NCBI GenBank assembly: GCA_934155165.1
Contig: CAKPGS010000027.1
Coordinates: forward strand, 1-17,829
Length of the DNA stretch: 17,829 nucleotides
Direction: 5' to 3'
DNA from: an uncultured Clostridia bacterium
GTDB taxonomy: Bacteria; Bacillota; Clostridia; TANB77; CAG-508
The position numbers were made by a program, and so were the translations under genes. Numbering within the stretch: position 1 is the stretch's first letter; each line of letters starts with the position of its first letter. The notes below the pieces were generated by a model that saw only the letters and a program-made list of their open reading frames with translations, had not been told where the DNA came from and did no database searches. Positions 13,180 through 17,829 of this stretch are shown in pieces.

Positions 13180-15876
13180 ATGAGTAGACTTTTATTAATA
13201 GATGGAAATAGTATTTTAAATAGAGCCTTTTATGGAATTATGGGAAATAAAATGTTAACCACTAAAGATGGAAAATATACAAATGCAGTATATGGATTTT
13301 TAGCAATAATGTTTAAAGTAATGGAAGAATTAAAACCAGAATATATGATGGTTACATTTGATATGAAAGGTCCAACAAAAAGGCACGAAATGTACAAAGA
13401 ATATAAAGCAAATAGACATGGAATGCCAGATGAACTAGCAGAACAAATGCCAATAATAAAAGAAATTCTAAGAGCAATGAACATAGACATAATAGAAAAA
13501 CAAGGTTATGAGGGAGATGACATTTTAGGAACACTTTCTGTTTATGGTGAAAAACAAGGTTTAGAAGTTACAGTACTTTCAGGAGATAGAGATAACTTTC
13601 AACTTGCAACAGATAAAGTAACAATTAGAATACCAAGAACCAAAGCAGGAAAAACAGAAGTTGAAGACTTTAATAGAGAAAAAATAATAGAAACCTATGG
13701 AGTGGAACCAAAACAATTAATAGAAGTTAAAGGACTTCAAGGAGATTCATCAGATAATATACCAGGAGTTCCAGGAATAGGAGAAAAAACAGCCTTAAGT
13801 TTAATAAAAAAATATGGTAGCATACAAAATTTGTATGAAAAAGTTGAAAAAGGTGAAGACGATTTAAAAGGAAAGCAAAAAGAAAACATAGTAAATAATA
13901 AAGAACTAGCAATGCTATCAAGAGAGCTAGGAACAATAAATTTAGAAGCACCAGTAGAAATGTCAATGGAAGAACTAAAAGTTGAAGAATGGAACAAACC
14001 AGAAGTTTTAAGAATATTTAAAGAATTAAATTTCAATAGATATATAGAAAGATTTAACCTAGAAGAAGAAAATAAAACACCTAAAATAGATTTAAAAGAA
14101 CTAATAAAAATAGAAGAAAAAACTTTAAATCAAATAAAAGAAATAGTAACAAAAAATAAAAAAATATTTTTCTGCTTTGCAAAAGAAAATAGCGAAACTA
14201 TAGGTAATATAATAAATAAAAAAATAACTTATATCTATGTAGCAGAGAATGAAAATGTATATTATGCTAAAGTAGAAGATATTGAAATATTAAAAGAAAT
14301 ATTCGAAAACACAGAAATTGAAAAATATGGATATAAACTTTCAGAAGATTATATATTATTAAAACAACTAGGAATAAAGCCTAATAACATAGTATACGAT
14401 GCAGAAGTAGCAGAATATGATATTGACCCTACAAAGTCAAAATACCCATTAGAAGATGTAAGTTTAAAATATCTAAATTTAGACATTAACGAATATTTAG
14501 AAGCAAATAATGTAAAAGAAGAAAATACAAAACAATTAAATTTATTTGATAATAGTGAAGAAAAAGAAAATACAGAAAAATACAAATATGCAATAAATGT
14601 ATATGTAATATATAAATCTTACGAGAAAATAATAGAAGAATTAAAAACTACAAATGAATATGAGTTATTTAAAACTATAGAAATGCCATTGGTTGAAGTT
14701 CTTTCTGAAATGCAATGGGCAGGAATGCACATTGAAAAGCAAGAACTACAAGATTTTGGCAATAAGCTAAAACAAGATATAGATAAAATAGTAAAAGAGA
14801 TATATGAACTATCTGGAGAAGAATTTAATGTAAATTCTCCAAAACAATTAGGAGAAGTATTATTTGAAAAGTTGAAATTACCTGTTATAAAGAAAACAAA
14901 AAATGGATATTCAACAGATGTAGCAGTGTTAGAAAAATTAGTTGGAGAGCATCCTGTTATAGAAAAAATCTTAGAGTATAGAAGTTTAGCTAAACTTAAT
15001 TCAACATATGTAGAGGGTCTAGAACCATATATAAATGAAAAAACAAAAAGAATACACTCATATTTCCATCAAACAATAACAGCAACAGGAAGAATTAGTT
15101 CAACAGAACCAAACTTGCAAAATATTCCTACAAGAATCGAACTAGGAAAACAATTAAGAAAAGTATTTAAACCAGAAAAAGATTATGTTTTTATAGATGC
15201 AGACTACTCACAAATAGAATTAAGGGTACTTGCACATATATCAGAAGATGAAAACATGATGAATGCATTTAAAAATGGAGAAGACATTCATAAACAAGCA
15301 GCATCAAAAGTTTTAGGTATTCCATTAGAAGAAGTAACAAAACAGCAAAGGTCACATGCTAAAGCGGTAAATTTTGGAATAGTATATGGTATAAGTGATT
15401 TCGGTTTAGCAGGTCAACTAGGAATATCAAAAAAAGAAGCAAAACAATACATAGAAAGCTATTTAGAAAAATATTCAGGTATAAAAAAATTCATGGAAGA
15501 CATTGTAGAAAAAGCAAAACAGCAAGGATATGTAGAAACATTATTTGGAAGAAGAAGATATATACCAGAATTAAAATCTAACAATTATATGGTAAGACAA
15601 TTCGGTTCAAGAGTTGCAATGAATATGCCAATACAAGGAACAGCAGCAGATATAATGAAAATAGCTATGATAGATGTATACAGTAAATTAAAAGAAAAAA
15701 ATTTAAAATCAAGACTTATTTTACAAATACATGATGAATTAATTATAGAAGCATATAAAGAAGAAAAGGAAGAAGTAAAAGAAATATTAAAATCTTCAAT
15801 GGAAAATGCATATAAATTAAATGTACCATTAATAGTAGACATGTGCGAAGCAGATAATTGGTATGATGCAAAATAA
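13180..15876 (+). CDS. polA: DNA polymerase I
   Basis: Repair and Okazaki-fragment polymerase, 898 aa. The N-terminal 5' nuclease domain (about 1-290) has LLLIDGNSI, YKANR, GYEGDDILGTL, LSGDRDNFQL and GDSSDNIPGVPGIGEKTA, which hold the metal-binding acids and the helix-hairpin-helix. The middle domain (about 305-500) is exonuclease-like but I find no Asp-x-Glu first motif and no other exonuclease acids, so proofreading is probably lost, as in Bacillus and Thermus Pol I. The polymerase domain has motif A DYSQIELR (D675), motif B RSHAKAVNFGIVYG (from about 724) and motif C IHDE (850-853). GGAAAGG provides the SD. It sits downstream of two glycan genes and shares their promoter; no separate promoter is visible in the 17-base gap. 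Confidence 0.98.
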   Translation: MSRLLLIDGNSILNRAFYGIMGNKMLTTKDGKYTNAVYGFLAIMFKVMEELKPEYMMVTFDMKGPTKRHEMYKEYKANRHGMPDELAEQMPIIKEILRAMNIDIIEKQGYEGDDILGTLSVYGEKQGLEVTVLSGDRDNFQLATDKVTIRIPRTKAGKTEVEDFNREKIIETYGVEPKQLIEVKGLQGDSSDNIPGVPGIGEKTALSLIKKYGSIQNLYEKVEKGEDDLKGKQKENIVNNKELAMLSRELGTINLEAPVEMSMEELKVEEWNKPEVLRIFKELNFNRYIERFNLEEENKTPKIDLKELIKIEEKTLNQIKEIVTKNKKIFFCFAKENSETIGNIINKKITYIYVAENENVYYAKVEDIEILKEIFENTEIEKYGYKLSEDYILLKQLGIKPNNIVYDAEVAEYDIDPTKSKYPLEDVSLKYLNLDINEYLEANNVKEENTKQLNLFDNSEEKENTEKYKYAINVYVIYKSYEKIIEELKTTNEYELFKTIEMPLVEVLSEMQWAGMHIEKQELQDFGNKLKQDIDKIVKEIYELSGEEFNVNSPKQLGEVLFEKLKLPVIKKTKNGYSTDVAVLEKLVGEHPVIEKILEYRSLAKLNSTYVEGLEPYINEKTKRIHSYFHQTITATGRISSTEPNLQNIPTRIELGKQLRKVFKPEKDYVFIDADYSQIELRVLAHISEDENMMNAFKNGEDIHKQAASKVLGIPLEEVTKQQRSHAKAVNFGIVYGISDFGLAGQLGISKKEAKQYIESYLEKYSGIKKFMEDIVEKAKQQGYVETLFGRRRYIPELKSNNYMVRQFGSRVAMNMPIQGTAADIMKIAMIDVYSKLKEKNLKSRLILQIHDELIIEAYKEEKEEVKEILKSSMENAYKLNVPLIVDMCEADNWYDAK

Positions 15877-15893
15877 AAAATCAAGGAGAAAAG

Positions 15894-16442
15894 ATGAAAA
15901 AATTAATAATTATAATATTAGTAATTGCATTAATATTATTTGGAATAAAATATTATAATTTGGATAATGAACTAATGAAAAAAATATACGTAAAAAATTA
16001 TTCAAACTATGTAGAAAAATATAGCAAAGAAAACAACTTGGATGAAAATTTAGTATATGCAATAATAAAGGCAGAAAGCAATTTTAAAGAAGGTGCAGTA
16101 TCATCAAGTGGAGCTGTGGGGTTAATGCAACTAATGGAAACAACAGCAGACGACGTTGCAAGAAAAATGAATATAGATTTTAAAATAGATTTATTGTACC
16201 AAGCAGAAGACAATATAAAAATAGGAACAAAATACTATAAAACACTTTATGATAAATATAAAAACAATGCAGTAGCACTAATGGCATACAATGCAGGAAG
16301 CGGAAATGTAGATAGATGGATACAAGAAGGAACAATAAAATCAGACGGAACAGATGCAGAAAACATCCCCTACAAAGAAACAAACAATTACGTAAGAAAA
16401 ATATTAAGAGATTATGAAATTTATAAAGATCTTTACAAATAA
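15894..16442 (+). CDS. Membrane-anchored lytic transglycosylase, Slt/LT type
   Basis: Cleaves the peptidoglycan MurNAc-GlcNAc bond with formation of 1,6-anhydroMurNAc, outside the membrane. It is 182 aa with one N-terminal membrane segment (about 3-19, LIIIILVIALILFGIKY) acting as signal anchor. The catalytic domain follows: NLVYAIIKAESNF with the catalytic Glu E61, SSSGAVGLMQLM (GLMQL at 76-80), NIKIGTKYY, and AYNAGSGNVDRW (AYNAG at 132-136). All motifs of SLT family 1 are present, so it should be active. The SD AGGAG lies seven bases before the ATG, 17 bases after polA, making it last in the operon. No strong terminator follows, only a palindrome with no T run. Confidence 0.93.
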   Translation: MKKLIIIILVIALILFGIKYYNLDNELMKKIYVKNYSNYVEKYSKENNLDENLVYAIIKAESNFKEGAVSSSGAVGLMQLMETTADDVARKMNIDFKIDLLYQAEDNIKIGTKYYKTLYDKYKNNAVALMAYNAGSGNVDRWIQEGTIKSDGTDAENIPYKETNNYVRKILRDYEIYKDLYK

Positions 16443-16450
16443 ATAGACGT

Positions 16451-16478
16451 TGTAGGGGCACGGTGCTCCGTGCCCACA
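16451..16478. repeat. TGTAGGG-type palindrome, copy 2
   Basis: GGGCACGG (16456-16463) and CCGTGCCC (16468-16475) form a perfect, G+C-rich 8-bp stem with loop TGCT. TGT at 16451-16453 pairs with ACA at 16476-16478 around an AG bulge. It is very G+C rich compared with its surroundings. It lies nine bases after the transglycosylase stop. Confidence 0.8.
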
Positions 16479-16533
16479 ATAAAAACAAAATAATGAATTA
16501 ATCTAAAATTTTATAAAAACAAATTTTAAATAA

Positions 16534-16562
16534 TTGACAATAAATTGGCTGTGCTATATAAT
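16534..16562 (+). promoter_or_regulatory. Consensus promoter of galE
   Basis: Perfect TTGACA (16534-16539), a 17-base spacer and a perfect TATAAT (16557-16562). A complete match to the sigma-A consensus suggests strong constitutive expression. The leader to ATG 16586 is only about 17 bases and contains AAGGAGG. Confidence 0.92.
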
Positions 16563-16585
16563 TTCAAAAAAAGGAGGTAATTTGA

Positions 16586-17587
16586 ATGGCAGTTTTAGTT
16601 ACAGGTGGGGCAGGTTTTATAGGTAGCCACACTGCAGTCGAATTATTAAATGCAGGAAAGGAAATAGTAATATTAGATAATTTCTCAAATAGTAAACCAC
16701 AATCATTAGAAGCAATAAAAAAGATTACAGGAAAAGACTTTAAATTTTATGAAATGGATTATTTAGATAGAGAAAAACTAGAAAAAGTATTTGAGGAAAA
16801 TGAAATAGATTCTGTATTGAATTTTGCTGGATTTAAAGCGGTTGGTGAATCAATAGAAAAACCAATAGAATATTATACAAATAATATCTCAGGAGCACTT
16901 GTATTATTAGATACAATGAGAAAATATGGAGTAAAAAAATTCGTATTTAGTTCATCAGCAACAGTATATGGAGAACCAGAAAAAATACCAATAACAGAAG
17001 ACTGCAAAACAGGTGGAACAACAAATCCATACGGTACATCTAAATTATTCATAGAGCAAATATTAAAAGATATATATAATTCAGATAACACATGGGATAT
17101 AGCAATACTTAGATATTTTAACCCAGTAGGAGCACATGAAAGTGGTTTAATAGGAGAAGAACCACAAGGAATACCAAATAACTTAATGCCATATGTAGCA
17201 AGAGTTGCAGCTAGAAAATTAAAAGAGTTATCTGTATTTGGAAATGACTATGATACACCAGATGGAACAGGAGTTAGAGATTATATACATGTTGTAGACT
17301 TAGCAAAAGGACATATAAAAGCATTAGAAAAACTAGAAAAAGAAGGTAAAGGACTATTTATATATAACCTAGGAACAGGAAAAGGCTATAGTGTTTTAGA
17401 TATGGTAAAAGCATTTGAAAAATCAACAGGAAAAAAAGTAGCATATAAAATAGCACCAAGAAGAGCAGGAGACATAGCAACATGCTACTCAGACCCAACA
17501 AAAGCAAAAGAAGAATTAGGTTGGGAAGCAACAAAAACATTAGATGAAATGTGTAAAGACTCATGGAATTTTATAAATAAAGGATAA
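16586..17587 (+). CDS. galE: UDP-glucose 4-epimerase
   Basis: Interconverts UDP-glucose and UDP-galactose using bound NAD; it serves the Leloir pathway and supplies UDP-galactose for glycans. It is 333 aa, a typical length. The NAD motif GGAGFIG is at 7-13, the acid after strand 2 is D31, NFAGFKAVGES is the usual GalE segment, SSSATVYG is at 122-129, and the catalytic Tyr-Lys pair is Y149/K153 in NPYGTSK. LRYFNPVGAH and GTGVRDYIHVVDLA are further signatures that favour GalE over other epimerases. The SD AAGGAGG is eight bases before the ATG. It is a single-gene unit with its own perfect promoter. The product could feed the mutase-like flavoprotein upstream (inference). Confidence 0.96.
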   Translation: MAVLVTGGAGFIGSHTAVELLNAGKEIVILDNFSNSKPQSLEAIKKITGKDFKFYEMDYLDREKLEKVFEENEIDSVLNFAGFKAVGESIEKPIEYYTNNISGALVLLDTMRKYGVKKFVFSSSATVYGEPEKIPITEDCKTGGTTNPYGTSKLFIEQILKDIYNSDNTWDIAILRYFNPVGAHESGLIGEEPQGIPNNLMPYVARVAARKLKELSVFGNDYDTPDGTGVRDYIHVVDLAKGHIKALEKLEKEGKGLFIYNLGTGKGYSVLDMVKAFEKSTGKKVAYKIAPRRAGDIATCYSDPTKAKEELGWEATKTLDEMCKDSWNFINKG

Positions 17588-17613
17588 ATCGCAATTATTA
17601 GTATAAAATTAAA

Positions 17614-17640
17614 TGTAGGGGTCGACGCCTCTGTTGACCC
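17614..17640. repeat. TGTAGGG-type palindrome, copy 3
   Basis: Begins TGTAGGGG. GGGTCGAC (17619-17626) pairs with GTTGACCC (17633-17640) over 8 bp with one G.T pair and a 6-base loop. No T run follows. It lies between galE and the efp promoter. Confidence 0.75.
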
Positions 17641-17668
17641 GTTAAAATATAATAATTACCCCAAACTA

Positions 17669-17697
17669 TTGCAATTTTAGCAAAAATAGTATAGAAT
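17669..17697 (+). promoter_or_regulatory. Promoter of efp
   Basis: TTGCAA (17669-17674), a 17-base spacer and TAGAAT (17692-17697). The predicted transcript starts near 17704, ahead of the AAGGAGG at 17721-17727. Confidence 0.6.
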
Positions 17698-17734
17698 AGA
17701 AAAAGTTGAAAATAATATTTAAGGAGGAACAAAA

Positions 17735-17829
17735 ATGGCAGAAGTATATTCAGCAGGAGATTTTAGAAATGGAACAACATTTGAAATGGATGGAAACGTA
17801 TTTAAAGTAGTAGAATTTCAACACGTAAA
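17735..17829 (+). CDS. efp: Translation elongation factor P, 3' end cut by window
   Basis: EF-P binds ribosomes stalled at polyproline stretches and promotes peptide-bond formation. Only the first 31 codons are present. They read MAEVYSAGDFRNGTTFEMDG and go on to VVEFQHVK, which matches the start of the EF-P KOW-like domain I (SAGDFRNG, then FEMDGN and EFQHVKPG in known members). The modified Lys loop lies just beyond the window. The SD AAGGAGG is seven bases before the ATG, and the gene has its own promoter. Confidence 0.93.
   Translation, partial: MAEVYSAGDFRNGTTFEMDGNVFKVVEFQHV

Noticed and set aside
1..17829. CRISPR array, tRNA, rRNA, complete insertion sequence or restriction/defence operon
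   Set aside because: No regularly spaced repeats, cloverleaf or rRNA sequence, complete transposase gene or defence-type nuclease was seen on either strand.

Overview
The window looks like chromosome of a low-GC, Gram-positive anaerobe of the Clostridia type. The DNA is strongly A+T rich, coding strands are A-rich with AGA as the usual Arg codon, and Shine-Dalgarno (SD) sites are strong AAGGAGG types. Readable housekeeping genes (ruvB, queH, polA, galE, efp) fit a Firmicute. The exact genus cannot be read from the sequence. Nearly everything is on the + strand; only one small gene is on the - strand.

Region 1 (1-3406) is the end of a surface-sugar operon: rfbC (5' end cut by the window), a large polytopic GT-C-like membrane protein, and rfbB, closed by a 13-bp hairpin terminator. 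Region 2 (3408-6522) has its own promoter and carries ruvB, a second GT-C-like membrane protein, and queH, tightly packed. Region 3 (about 6497-10180) is an accessory islet. It holds a broken tyrosine recombinase, an orphan 113-aa gene on the - strand, and four small stand-alone enzymes (HD-type phosphohydrolase with HE in place of HD, NUDIX hydrolase, SAM methyltransferase, GNAT acetyltransferase), with separate promoters, terminators and several inverted repeats. Region 4 (10223-16442) looks like one operon: an FAD-dependent UDP-galactopyranose-mutase-like enzyme, a third GT-C-like membrane protein, DNA polymerase I and a membrane-anchored lytic transglycosylase. Region 5 is galE under a consensus promoter, then the start of efp, cut by the window end.

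Together rfbC, rfbB, galE, the mutase-like flavoprotein and three different GT-C-like proteins point to synthesis of a rhamnose- and galactose-type envelope glycan. Its genes are interleaved with DNA repair, tRNA modification and cell-wall remodelling genes rather than gathered in one cluster.

I did not find a clear new multi-gene system. The best leads are the recombinase-linked islet with its small enzymes, a family of short palindromes beginning TGTAGGG in intergenic gaps, and the orphan gene bracketed by two hairpins with the same loop.
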